From assembly GCA_934754415.1 (NCBI GenBank), contig CAKVIS010000032.1, positions 1 to 21,935 of the forward strand: DNA of 21,935 nucleotides. The letters run 5' to 3'. Source of the stretch: an uncultured Bulleidia sp. GTDB taxonomy: Bacteria; Bacillota_I; Bacilli_A; Erysipelotrichales; Erysipelotrichaceae. Of this stretch, positions 6,900 to 14,284 are shown in pieces. The notes beneath the pieces were generated by a model. That model saw nothing but the letters and a program-made list of their open reading frames with translations. It was not told where the DNA came from and did not search any database. The position numbers and the translations under genes are program-made. Each line of letters begins with the position of its first letter. The stretch's first letter is position 1.

Positions 6900-7895
6900 A
6901 TGTCTGACTGGAACTATATACATAACATTTATGAATTTGATATACCTGCGTATTTGAGGGAGCTGATACAATGCCCTTCTCTGCAAAGAATTGACGGTGT
7001 GGATATGAATTGCGGTATGCAATACTCTTCTTTTCCATTATTCTTAAAGATTCATCCATATTCGCGCTTGCAGCATTCTATTGGTGTGGCATTGATTGTT
7101 GAGCACTTTACGCATTCTGCAAAACAAAGTATTGCCGGTTTGTTTCATGATATCAGTACACCAGTGTTTTCTCATGTTATTGATTTTCTTATGCACGATT
7201 ATGAACATCAGGAATACACAGAAAGTCAGATTCGTGACATTCTTCAACAGGATCAAAAGCTGATGGATATATTAAGAAAATACAATATATCTTTAGAAGA
7301 TGTACAGGACTATCATATGTATACAATAGCAGATAATGCTACCCCAAAACTGAGTGCTGACCGACTGGAATATACACTGTGTAATATGGTGAATTATGGC
7401 TTTGCCTCAGTGGATGACATAGCACCGATCTATACTGATCTTTGTGTAGGTAAGAATGAATATGGGGAAGAGGAGATAATGTTTCAACATGTAGAATATG
7501 CAAGACAGTTCAGCAGATTTATGTGGCAATGTGCACATGTGTATGTGGCAGATGAAGACAGGTATGGTATGGAATATCTTGCACGTATTTTAAAAGGAAT
7601 GATGGAAAGAGAAACCTGCACAAGAAATGATTTTTATACTACAGAAGAAGAGTTCTTAAAATATATTGCAGAAGATGCCATTGCGCTGGAACAGTTTCAT
7701 ACGTTTCAATCTTTTACCTGTATCAGAAAATGTTCTTCTGAGGAATCTGAATCATTATGCATTCATGCAAAGAAAAGATACATTGATCCGTATGTCCTGA
7801 ACCAGGGAAGATTAAGCAGTATGGATATTGAGATGGAGAAAGAGATTGCTGATTTCAAAAATCTGAATTTTGAGTATTATATAAAAGGCTATTAA
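6900..7895 (+). CDS. HD-domain phosphohydrolase, SAMHD1/dGTPase-like
   Basis: A 331-residue HD-superfamily metal-dependent phosphohydrolase. The motif order matches the dNTP triphosphohydrolase branch: SRLQHSIGV (R56, H59), AGLFHDISTPVFSH (H83-D84, then S91-H92) and SADRLEYTL with the distal Asp (D154). The usual HDIGHGPFSH is altered to HDISTPVFSH, so one conserved His is replaced. Substrate is not fixed by the sequence; nucleotides are suggested by the neighbours (purine permease before, RdgB 12 bp after). I chose ATG 6900; a GTG at 6885 in frame would start inside the end of the terminator region. Neither has a ribosome binding site. Probably first gene of an operon with rdgB, the DUF1461 gene and trmL. 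Confidence 0.82.
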   Translation: MSDWNYIHNIYEFDIPAYLRELIQCPSLQRIDGVDMNCGMQYSSFPLFLKIHPYSRLQHSIGVALIVEHFTHSAKQSIAGLFHDISTPVFSHVIDFLMHDYEHQEYTESQIRDILQQDQKLMDILRKYNISLEDVQDYHMYTIADNATPKLSADRLEYTLCNMVNYGFASVDDIAPIYTDLCVGKNEYGEEEIMFQHVEYARQFSRFMWQCAHVYVADEDRYGMEYLARILKGMMERETCTRNDFYTTEEEFLKYIAEDAIALEQFHTFQSFTCIRKCSSEESESLCIHAKKRYIDPYVLNQGRLSSMDIEMEKEIADFKNLNFEYYIKGY

Positions 7896-7907
7896 GGAGT
7901 AAAGAAT

Positions 7908-8498
7908 ATGAAAGAAATTGTTGTGGCAAGTACAAACAAAGGTAAGATCAGAGAATTTAAAGAAATGCTGGAACCTATGGGATATACAGTAAAAAGTCTT
8001 GCAGATTTTCCCGATATGCCTGAAATAGAAGAAAACGGGACTACTTTTGAAGAAAATGCTGTGATAAAGGCACAGTCTGTTACGGACAGATATGGAATTG
8101 AAGCTATTTCTGATGACAGCGGTCTCAGTATTGATGCTTTTGGAGGAGAACCAGGTATTCACAGTGCAAGATATTTAGGTCATGATACTTCCTATGACTA
8201 TAAAAACAGAGTGATTCTTGAAAGAATGGAGAAGGAATCCAATCGTAATTGTCATTATACATGTGCTATTGCAGTCACAAGACCAAATGAAGAACCTGTG
8301 GTATTCTGCGATATCGTGGATTGTGAGATTGCTAAAGAACCAAAGGGTGAAAACGGCTTTGGGTATGATCCTATTGTGTATTATGCACCATTGCAGAAGA
8401 CTATGGCTGAGATGACTAAAGATGAAAAGAATGCAATTTCTCACAGAGGAAAAGCCATCAGAAGATTTGAGGCATGGATGGATGAAAGGAATAAGTAA
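7908..8498 (+). CDS. rdgB: RdgB/HAM1 XTP/dITP pyrophosphatase
   Basis: A 196-residue non-canonical purine nucleoside triphosphate pyrophosphatase that removes dITP, ITP and XTP before they enter nucleic acid. Visible motifs: substrate-contact TNKGK (9-13), FEENA (48-52), metal-binding SDDSGL (catalytic Asp pair 69-70) with FGGEPGIHSARY, GFGYDPI and the C-terminal SHRGKA. Length is usual for the family. AAGGAG precedes the ATG. It follows the HD gene by 12 bp, and its last 17 bp overlap the next gene, so the two are likely translated in a coupled way. Confidence 0.95.
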   Translation: MKEIVVASTNKGKIREFKEMLEPMGYTVKSLADFPDMPEIEENGTTFEENAVIKAQSVTDRYGIEAISDDSGLSIDAFGGEPGIHSARYLGHDTSYDYKNRVILERMEKESNRNCHYTCAIAVTRPNEEPVVFCDIVDCEIAKEPKGENGFGYDPIVYYAPLQKTMAEMTKDEKNAISHRGKAIRRFEAWMDERNK

Positions 8499-9165
8499 GG
8501 TACTTTCTACTTTAAGTTTCATCTGCCTGATTCTGTGCATGTTACTGAGCAGTGTACAGTACTGGTGCTTTAACAGATCTTTTTATCAGAAAGAATATGC
8601 AAAGGCTAATACATCATCTGCCATGAAGATGTCCATGAAAGATCTGATGGCATCTACAGATATACTACTGGACTATCTTGAGGATAGAACTGATTCCATG
8701 GAAATTTATGCCACAGTTGATGGGGATGAGAGAGAAGTGTTCAATGACCGTGAAAAAGAACATATGGTTGATGTAAGAAATCTGTATCATCACGCTATGA
8801 TGGCGCGGGACATATTTGGAATTGCCGGCATTCTTTTACTGATACTGTTATTCTTCAAAAACAGCAGATCTTGTGTGAGAAATTTAAAATTCGGATTAAA
8901 GTATGGTACACAGCTAATTGCTGTATTTCTGATGCTGACAGGTATCTGGGTGGTAGCTGACTTTGAGGGTTTCTGGTACACATTCCATGAGATTTTATTT
9001 ACAAATGATTTATGGCTGCTGGACCCTAATACCTCTTTGATGATCAATATGTTTCCAGGTGATTTCTTCTTTCATCTTGTGTTACGTATCATGCTGACTA
9101 CTTTAAGTGGCATAGTGATTATCAGAATAGTATTAGAAGTGTTAGAAAGGAGAAAACGTGTATGA
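8482..9165 (+). CDS. DUF1461 (TIGR01906-type) integral membrane protein
   Basis: A 227-residue membrane protein of unknown function. Four hydrophobic segments are visible: near residues 7-27, a pair in the middle (FGIAGILLLILLFF; LIAVFLMLTGIWVV) and one at the C-terminus. The family-typical block FHEILFTNDLWLLDP and MFPGDFFFHL sits between the last two. The long segment after the first helix is hydrophilic and probably outside. The frame is open from 8422, but ATG 8482 has GAGG nine bases ahead and gives a normal N-terminus; it overlaps rdgB by 17 bp. The stop overlaps trmL by 4 bp. Family recognition is from the conserved block; no role is known to me. Confidence 0.8.
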   Translation: MKGISKVLSTLSFICLILCMLLSSVQYWCFNRSFYQKEYAKANTSSAMKMSMKDLMASTDILLDYLEDRTDSMEIYATVDGDEREVFNDREKEHMVDVRNLYHHAMMARDIFGIAGILLLILLFFKNSRSCVRNLKFGLKYGTQLIAVFLMLTGIWVVADFEGFWYTFHEILFTNDLWLLDPNTSLMINMFPGDFFFHLVLRIMLTTLSGIVIIRIVLEVLERRKRV

Positions 9166-9686
9166 TACATGTAGTTTTATATGAGCCTGAAATTCCGGCA
9201 AATACGGGAAATATCATGCGTACATGCATGGCATTTAACTGTCATCTGCATCTGATTGAACCATTAGGATTTCAGCTTGATGATAAACATTTAAAAAGAG
9301 CCGGAATGGATTATGTGCAGGCACTGAACTGGAAAACATATCCTGACTGGGAGTCTTTTGAAAAAGAAAATACAGGAAAAATGTATTTTGTGACAAGATA
9401 TGCGGATAAAACACCGGATGCCTATGACTATACTGAGACAGATGAAGATATTTATCTGGTTTTTGGAAAAGAGAGTACAGGTATTGCCAAGGATATTTTG
9501 AAAGACCATCCGGATTCTTTGATTCGTATTCCTATGGTAAAAGATGCAAGAAGTCTGAATCTTTCCAACTGTGTAGCGTTAGTTACCTACGAAGTATTGA
9601 GACAAAAAGAATATGCAGGTTTATCCAGAGAAGAAGTCATCAAAGGACATGACTTTTTGAAGAATTACCCTGAACATACACATTGA
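9162..9686 (+). CDS. trmL: TrmL tRNA (cytidine/uridine-34 2'-O)-methyltransferase
   Basis: A 174-residue SPOUT-class methyltransferase that methylates the ribose of the wobble nucleotide in certain tRNA-Leu species. Family motifs: YEPEIPANTGNIMRTC (7-22), LVFGKESTGI and IPMVKDARSLNLSN, the last forming the knotted SAM site. Length is typical of this minimal SPOUT enzyme. The ATG overlaps the stop of the DUF1461 gene (ATGA), so translation is coupled, and GAAAGGAG precedes it. Last gene of the 6900-9686 run. No U-rich terminator follows; a short CACAT/ATGTG hairpin spans the stop codon. Confidence 0.95.
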   Translation: MIHVVLYEPEIPANTGNIMRTCMAFNCHLHLIEPLGFQLDDKHLKRAGMDYVQALNWKTYPDWESFEKENTGKMYFVTRYADKTPDAYDYTETDEDIYLVFGKESTGIAKDILKDHPDSLIRIPMVKDARSLNLSNCVALVTYEVLRQKEYAGLSREEVIKGHDFLKNYPEHTH

Positions 9687-9741
9687 GCATGTGAATAGAC
9701 AAGGAAAGACATTTATAGAATAATGTGATTGGAGAATATCT

Positions 9742-9936
9742 ATGTTGGAATCGTTAAGTGATTATCTATCTTTATTTGTTCTTGTACTGTTTACCTTTAT
9801 TGGTTTTTATCAGATTTTTTCCATGTCTGATAAGAATCACAGAAAAAAGGCACAGGAAAGAGAAGAAAAGTATTATTCTTTTCTTACAGATCTTAATGAG
9901 GATGATGCCAATACTGATGATGACTATGATATCTGA
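9742..9936 (+). CDS. Small single-pass membrane protein of unknown function
   Basis: A 64-residue protein with one N-terminal hydrophobic segment (about 8-28, SLFVLVLFTFIGFYQIF), then a basic stretch (HRKKAQ) and a strongly acidic C-terminus (LNEDDANTDDDYD). TTGGAGA lies at a good distance before the ATG. It ends 20 bp before the ridA start, placing it first in the 9742-11782 group. The charge pattern suggests the C-terminus is cytoplasmic. I do not recognise it. It is supported by the ribosome binding site, a plausible topology and its operon position. Confidence 0.6.
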   Translation: MLESLSDYLSLFVLVLFTFIGFYQIFSMSDKNHRKKAQEREEKYYSFLTDLNEDDANTDDDYDI

Positions 9937-9956
9937 TATAGATGGAGGAAAAATCT

Positions 9957-10418
9957 ATGATCAAAAAGTGTCTTTCCAGTAAATATGCCCCTGAAGCAAT
10001 CGGACCGTATTCCAGCGCTTTAAAAATTTGTGATTATGTGTATCTTTCAGGTCAGTTGCCTGTAGATCCATCTACTAATCAGATTGTTGATGGCGGTGTG
10101 TATGAACAGACCGTACAATGTTTAAAGAATTTGAATGCCATTCTAGATGAAGTGGATCTGGATGTCAATTACCTTGTGAATGTGCGTGTTTATCTTACAG
10201 ATATGCAGGACTATGACAAGATGAATGAAGCTTACAGTTCCATGTTTAAAGAACCTTATCCCTCCAGAGTTGTTGTTGGAGTAAAAGAGCTGCCTAAGGG
10301 TGCAAAAGTAGAAATTGAAGGAAAAGCTATTGATTTTAGAGCTCTGGAGATTCTCTGTGGGGATGACAACTGTGAGTGTTCTTGTGAAGGGGGCTCATGT
10401 TGTGGTGGTGATGAGTAA
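9957..10418 (+). CDS. ridA: RidA/YjgF-family deaminase with Cys-rich C-terminal tail
   Basis: A 153-residue member of the RidA family, which hydrolyses reactive enamine/imine intermediates made by PLP enzymes. The core is conserved: APEAIGPYSSAL (11-22), YLSGQLPVDP, and PSRVVVGVKELPKGAKVEIE, including the substrate carboxylate-binding Arg (R104) and the late Glu (E119/E121), so enzymatic activity is expected. I placed the start at 9957 because GGAGG lies just ahead; an in-frame ATG at 9942 would put that site inside the gene. Unusual: after the normal end (about residue 128) there is a 25-residue tail with six Cys (134, 139, 141, 143, 148, 149) among Gly, Glu and Asp. It is followed 3 bp later by the ComK-like gene. 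Confidence 0.93.
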   Translation: MIKKCLSSKYAPEAIGPYSSALKICDYVYLSGQLPVDPSTNQIVDGGVYEQTVQCLKNLNAILDEVDLDVNYLVNVRVYLTDMQDYDKMNEAYSSMFKEPYPSRVVVGVKELPKGAKVEIEGKAIDFRALEILCGDDNCECSCEGGSCCGGDE

Positions 10419-10421
10419 TCT

Positions 10422-10889
10422 ATGCAGTTTCCTCACATGGTGTATTATGACAATACACTTTCTAAAACCGTTCTGGTTTTCAAAGATCATCGAGAATACG
10501 TACCTGTAAAACCTGTAGTGTATTTTAATGACATTGTCATGCATTTTGCCAGTTCTTATGAAGGAAGGGTGGAAGCTTTCAAATATATTACCGGTGCCTG
10601 TCAGAAAGGTGCTGTTTTGATTTCCGAAGCTTTAAGTCATTTATATTTTCCTCTGTTTTCAGAAAAACGTGAAGACTGCATATGGATTAATTATGGAACC
10701 CTGTATCATGTGCACAGTAAGAATGAGAATAATAGTGTTGTTTCTTTTTTTGATGGATGTAAAATAGAGGTTGCTGTTGATATACGTATTATTAAGAATC
10801 AGATGAAGCGTTGCAGACAGTTTATGGATCATATCCATTCCTATAATGACTCACATCCGCTGATGGATGTTCTGGGGGTAAAGAAATGA
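10422..10889 (+). CDS. ComK-family transcription regulator
   Basis: A 155-residue protein resembling ComK, the competence master regulator of Bacillus. The matches I see are the SSYEGR motif (44-49; SSYAGR in B. subtilis ComK), a central FPLFSEKREDCIWI block (CxWI at 86-89; CGWI in ComK), then a V-F-G-K strand and a conserved I-x-x-Q-x-x-R element. It is shorter than Bacillus ComK (192 residues), lacking part of the C-terminus. The gene follows ridA by 3 bp with only a weak GGTGATGAG site and overlaps the YitT gene by 4 bp, so it relies on coupled translation. Whether it controls DNA uptake here is unknown; no competence genes are in the window. Confidence 0.8.
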   Translation: MQFPHMVYYDNTLSKTVLVFKDHREYVPVKPVVYFNDIVMHFASSYEGRVEAFKYITGACQKGAVLISEALSHLYFPLFSEKREDCIWINYGTLYHVHSKNENNSVVSFFDGCKIEVAVDIRIIKNQMKRCRQFMDHIHSYNDSHPLMDVLGVKK

Positions 10890-11782
10890 CTTTAAAACAT
10901 GCAGTACGTGAAGATATTCAAAAGATGAATTTTACAAAGAAGGACTTACAGTATGTTCTTGCTATGATATTTTCATCTTTTTTATATTCTTTTGGAATGA
11001 ACAGTTTCGTAAAAAGTGGGAATTTATTTCCTAGTGGATTTGCAGGGATTTCCAGATTGATCGCAGGTCTTCTGGATACTTACTGTCAAATCAGTATTTC
11101 ATTTGGTGTTATCTACTTCACTTTAAACATCATTGTTACTGTTGTAGTTTTCAGATATATAGGACATAAGTTTATCCTGTATTCATTTCTTTGGTTCTCT
11201 TTAACTTCGTTTTTTACAGAAGTGATTCAAGTAGCACCTATTACACATGAAATGTTATTAATTGCAGTTTTCGGAGGTTTGATCAATGGAGCTTCCATTG
11301 GTATTGCCTTAAGAAATAATGGCAGCTCCGGTGGGACTGACTTTATAGCTATTTATTTTTCCATGAAGTTTAACAGACCTATCTGGAATTATATTATGGC
11401 TGCTAATGCTATTGTTCTTGGTATTGCAGGGTTAACCTATGGATGGACAAGTGCTCTGTATTCCATTATTTTCCAGTTTGTTTCCACACAGGTTATTAAT
11501 GAACTGCATAAAAGATACAGACTGACCTCTTTGCATATTATTACCAATGCACCGGAAGAGGTATGCCAGGCTATGTTCCATACATGTCGTCATGGTATTA
11601 CAAAAGTCAAATGTGAAGGAGGATATACTGATCAGGAACACTGGCTGTTATTGACAACTATTAATACGTATCAGTTAAAAGAAGTAACTGATGCTGTCAA
11701 GGCGGTTGATCCTAAAGCGTTTATTACAATTTTCAATACGGAAAGAATTATAGGAAACTATTTCCAAAAACCGTTGGAATAA
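10886..11782 (+). CDS. YitT-family membrane protein (DUF161 plus DUF2179)
   Basis: A 298-residue protein with five or six membrane segments in residues about 20-200, followed by a soluble C-terminal DUF2179 domain (about 215-290, ending DPKAFITIFNTERIIG). Family marks are the early GMNSFVKSGNLFPSGFAGISRL block and GGLINGASIGIALRNNGSSGGTDFIA in the middle. Function is not established for the family; transport has been suggested. Its ATG overlaps the stop of the ComK-like gene (ATGA). The last codons overlap the -35 side of the predicted mgtE promoter, so mgtE is probably a separate unit. Confidence 0.88.
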   Translation: MTLKHAVREDIQKMNFTKKDLQYVLAMIFSSFLYSFGMNSFVKSGNLFPSGFAGISRLIAGLLDTYCQISISFGVIYFTLNIIVTVVVFRYIGHKFILYSFLWFSLTSFFTEVIQVAPITHEMLLIAVFGGLINGASIGIALRNNGSSGGTDFIAIYFSMKFNRPIWNYIMAANAIVLGIAGLTYGWTSALYSIIFQFVSTQVINELHKRYRLTSLHIITNAPEEVCQAMFHTCRHGITKVKCEGGYTDQEHWLLLTTINTYQLKEVTDAVKAVDPKAFITIFNTERIIGNYFQKPLE

Positions 11783-11789
11783 TTATAAT
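11761..11789 (+). promoter_or_regulatory. Putative mgtE promoter
   Basis: TTTCCA (11761-11766, 4 of 6 match), 17-bp spacer, consensus TATAAT (11784-11789). The start near G11796 would make the GTATT-TGC-AATAC hairpin (11797-11809) the first element of the leader RNA. Confidence 0.5.
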
Positions 11790-11795
11790 AAAAAA

Positions 11796-11901
11796 GGTAT
11801 TTGCAATACGAAAGGAGGTGGTTTTTCATGAGTGAAGGTAGTAGTTACCCGATACCGTTGTGTACGTATAAACATGAAAAATCATTGAATGGAGGATTGC
11901 T
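11796..11901 (+). promoter_or_regulatory. Structured mgtE leader RNA (candidate cis-regulator)
   Basis: About 106 nt between the predicted start site and the mgtE ATG. Elements: hairpin GTATT-TGC-AATAC (11797-11809); a 12-bp long-range helix pairing 11819-11830 (core TTTTTCATG) with 11873-11884 (core CATGAAAAA); inside it a GGTA-GTAG-TTACC hairpin (about 11837-11849) and a weaker ATAC/GTAT pairing. The helix covers the start codon of the mini-ORF. It does not resemble the M-box Mg2+ riboswitch. GGAGG (11891-11895) before mgtE lies just outside the helix. Confidence 0.5.
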
Positions 11902-11929
11902 ATGGAAGACATCAGAGAACAGGATGTAG
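11828..11929 (+). CDS. Possible mgtE leader peptide (33 residues)
   Basis: The ORF begins MSEGSSYPIPLCTYKHEK and ends in WKTSENRM. It has a near-perfect ribosome binding site (AAAGGAGGTGG, 9 bases from GGAGG to ATG), better than that of most genes in the window. It runs through the whole mgtE leader and stops 28 bases inside mgtE in another frame. Its ATG is buried in the 12-bp leader helix. Translation would open that helix. Composition gives no hint of function beyond two prolines. It could equally be a by-product of a structured RNA. Confidence 0.4.
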   Translation: MSEGSSYPIPLCTYKHEKSLNGGLLWKTSENRM

Positions 11930-13257
11930 AACAGTTTCGCAATTTGTTAAAAAACAAGAAGTATGCTGCAGTAAGAGGGCTTGCTCAGGACATGAATGTG
12001 TTCGACGTGGCCAAGGCGATGGAAGAGATGGAAGATGAAGACATGCTGAAGATGTTTCGTCTTTTCCCTAAGGAACTTGCCGCAGATGTATTTGCGCAAC
12101 TGGAAGATGATTCACAACAATATATCATTACACAGTTAAGCGAAAAAGAAGCAGGTATTGTTATTGATAACCTGTATGCCGATGATGCTGCAGACTTACT
12201 GGAAGAAATGCCTGCTAACGTTGTAAAGAAGATTTTATCGAACGCACAACCTGAAACACGTGCGGATATTAATCATCTGCTTAAGTATGCAGAGGATACA
12301 GCGGGCAGTGTCATGACTGTGGAGTTTGTAGACCTGAGAGCAGATATGACTGTATTACAGGCGATTGATCGTATTCGTGAAATTGGGACGGATTCAGAAA
12401 CCATTGATACATGTTATGTATTAAATCCAAAAAGATTATTACTGGGAACAGTAGCTATCAGATCCTTGTTATTGAATAAAGCAGATTCTCTGATTGGTGA
12501 TCTGATGCATGACGATGTCATTTCCTGTCAGACATCTACCGACCAGGAGGAAGTTGCCAATATATTCAGAAAATATGATTTTACTGCTTTACCTGTTGTA
12601 GATAAGGAAAGCAGGATGGTCGGTATTATCACAGTCGATGACGTTATGGATATCATGACGGATGAAACAACTGAAGATATGGATAAGATGGCAGGTATTT
12701 TACCATCTGATAAGCCGTACATAAAAACTGGTGTGTTTGAAACATGGAAAAAAAGAATTCCATGGTTATTACTCTTAATGATTTCCGCTACTTTTACAGG
12801 GAAAATTATCACCAGTTTTGAAGCAGCTTTAAGTAAGTTTGTTGTGCTGACAGCATATATTCCAATGCTGATGGATACTGGTGGTAATGCCGGTGCACAG
12901 GCATCTACCGAAGTTGTTCGTGCTATTTCTCTTGGAGATGTTACTACAAAAGAATATTTCAAAATTGTTTTCAAGGAGATGCGAGTTGGTTTACTCTGTG
13001 GTTTAACTTTATCACTTGCCAATTTCCTGAAATGTATTACATTTGATGGTCTGACTGTCAATATTGCCGCAGTAGTTTGTCTTACAATTATATGTGCCGT
13101 TTTCCTTGCAAAACTGGTAGCTTCTACACTTGTCTTGTTATTGACAAAATTTAAGCTTGATCCGGCTGTCGTCGCTTCTCCGATGCTGACAACCATTATC
13201 GATGCTTTATCTTTACTGATTTACTTCTCTATTGCTACTGCAATTTTAGGTATTTAA
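11902..13257 (+). CDS. mgtE: MgtE magnesium transporter
   Basis: A 451-residue Mg2+ channel/transporter of the plasma membrane. Domains in order: acidic helical MgtE N domain (about 1-130, rich in EEM and ADLLEEMP repeats), a tandem CBS pair (about 130-255, ending GIITVDDVMDIMTDE), a connecting plug helix, and a five-helix C-terminal membrane domain (about 280-451). The selectivity-pore signature PMLMDTGGNAGAQ (GGNAGAQ at 327-333) is intact. Length is typical. The ATG has GGAGG seven bases ahead. It is preceded by an unusual structured leader with a mini-ORF and followed directly by a terminator shared with trpS. In this family the N and CBS domains close the pore at high internal Mg2+. Confidence 0.95.
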   Translation: MEDIREQDVEQFRNLLKNKKYAAVRGLAQDMNVFDVAKAMEEMEDEDMLKMFRLFPKELAADVFAQLEDDSQQYIITQLSEKEAGIVIDNLYADDAADLLEEMPANVVKKILSNAQPETRADINHLLKYAEDTAGSVMTVEFVDLRADMTVLQAIDRIREIGTDSETIDTCYVLNPKRLLLGTVAIRSLLLNKADSLIGDLMHDDVISCQTSTDQEEVANIFRKYDFTALPVVDKESRMVGIITVDDVMDIMTDETTEDMDKMAGILPSDKPYIKTGVFETWKKRIPWLLLLMISATFTGKIITSFEAALSKFVVLTAYIPMLMDTGGNAGAQASTEVVRAISLGDVTTKEYFKIVFKEMRVGLLCGLTLSLANFLKCITFDGLTVNIAAVVCLTIICAVFLAKLVASTLVLLLTKFKLDPAVVASPMLTTIIDALSLLIYFSIATAILGI

Positions 13258-13279
13258 AAAGACGCATGTGCGTCTTTTT
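13256..13279. terminator. Bidirectional terminator between mgtE and trpS
   Basis: AAAAAGACGC, loop ATGT, GCGTCTTTTT: a perfect inverted repeat with A-run and T-run flanks, so it serves both convergent genes. It starts within the mgtE stop region. Confidence 0.92.
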
Positions 13280-13285
13280 AAATAC

Positions 13286-14284
13286 TTATTTATCAATGAT
13301 TTCCATGCCGATGGCTTTCTGTACTTTTTCGAGTTTTGCATCAGCAATTACATTTGCTTTGGCAGCACCTTCACTCAGTACTTCTTCCAGAATATTGGAA
13401 TCCAGAATTTCATGATATCTTGCCTGAATCTTTTCCAGAGTATCTACTACAGCATCAGCAACGGCTCTTTTGAAATCACCGTATCCTTTACCTTCAAATT
13501 CCTTTTCAATATCTTCAAATGGTCTGTCGTTGGAAAGGGAGGATAAAATCTGCATCAGGTTGGAAATACCTGGCTGATTGACTGGATCATAATGTACGTG
13601 TGCTTCATTGTCTGTAACTGCTGACATGATTTTTTTGCGTGCTTTTTTAGGATCATCCAGTAAGTAAACACAGCCTTTATCATTGTTATCAGATTTGGAC
13701 ATTTTCTTTGTTGGATCGTTTAAGGACATGATTCTTGCACCGACTTTGGCGATAAGTGGTTCAGGAACTTTAAACATTTCTCCGTAACGGTTATTGATTC
13801 TTTCAGCTATATCTCTTGTTAATTCTACATGCTGTTTCTGATCATCTCCGACAGGTACATAGTCTGGATCATATAACAAGATATCTGCTGCCATTAAAGC
13901 AGGGTAGGTGTAAAGTCCTCCGGAAAGATTTTTTTCTCCTTTTGCCTGTTTGTCCTTGAACTGAGTCATTCTGTTCAGTTCACCCATATATGTATGACAA
14001 CAAAGGATATATCCCATCTGTGCATGTGCTTTGACATCCGTCTGTAAGAAGATTGTTGCTTTTTTAGGATCCAGTCCGCATGCAAGGTATAAAGCTACAC
14101 AGTCCTGCAGGTTTTTCTGTAATGTTTTTGGATCCTGCGGAACGGTGATACAATGCAGATTAGCGATAAATGCATATACATCATAATCGTCCTGATATTC
14201 TACAAAGTGTTTTAATGCCCCAATGTAACTTCCCAGGTGTAACTGACCGGTAGGCTTGATGCCTGATAACATTCTTTTTTTCAT
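13286..14284 (-). CDS. trpS: Tryptophanyl-tRNA synthetase
   Basis: A 332-residue class Ic synthetase that charges tRNA-Trp. HIGH-type motif PTGQLHLGSYIGALKH (near 11-26) and KMSKS (194-198, in DPTKKMSKSDNN) are present, together with AADILLYDPDYVPVGDDQKQH, characteristic of bacterial TrpRS. The frame stays open 25 codons upstream, but that part overlaps the T-box terminator; the ATG at 14284, preceded by GGAGG on the minus strand, starts the normal MKKRMLSGIKPTG N-terminus. It is the only non-IS gene on the minus strand and is controlled by a T-box leader. Confidence 0.96.
   Translation of the reverse strand: MKKRMLSGIKPTGQLHLGSYIGALKHFVEYQDDYDVYAFIANLHCITVPQDPKTLQKNLQDCVALYLACGLDPKKATIFLQTDVKAHAQMGYILCCHTYMGELNRMTQFKDKQAKGEKNLSGGLYTYPALMAADILLYDPDYVPVGDDQKQHVELTRDIAERINNRYGEMFKVPEPLIAKVGARIMSLNDPTKKMSKSDNNDKGCVYLLDDPKKARKKIMSAVTDNEAHVHYDPVNQPGISNLMQILSSLSNDRPFEDIEKEFEGKGYGDFKRAVADAVVDTLEKIQARYHEILDSNILEEVLSEGAAKANVIADAKLEKVQKAIGMEIIDK

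Noticed and set aside
8422..8481. Earlier start for the DUF1461 gene
   Set aside because: It would lie deep inside rdgB without a good ribosome binding site; ATG 8482 has GAGG nine bases ahead and a normal first membrane helix.
11783..11901. M-box (ykoK) Mg2+ riboswitch before mgtE
   Set aside because: The leader is only about 106 nt and lacks the conserved M-box core elements; only a custom helix and mini-ORF are seen.
12528..13196. 222-codon minus-strand frame opposite mgtE
   Set aside because: Shadow of the conserved mgtE frame: no ribosome binding site, low-complexity Ser/Thr/Val composition and no recognisable family.
13268..13546. 92-codon plus-strand frame opposite the end of trpS
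   Set aside because: Antisense to a well-conserved gene and starts in the shared terminator; Phe/Ser-rich composition typical of a shadow frame.
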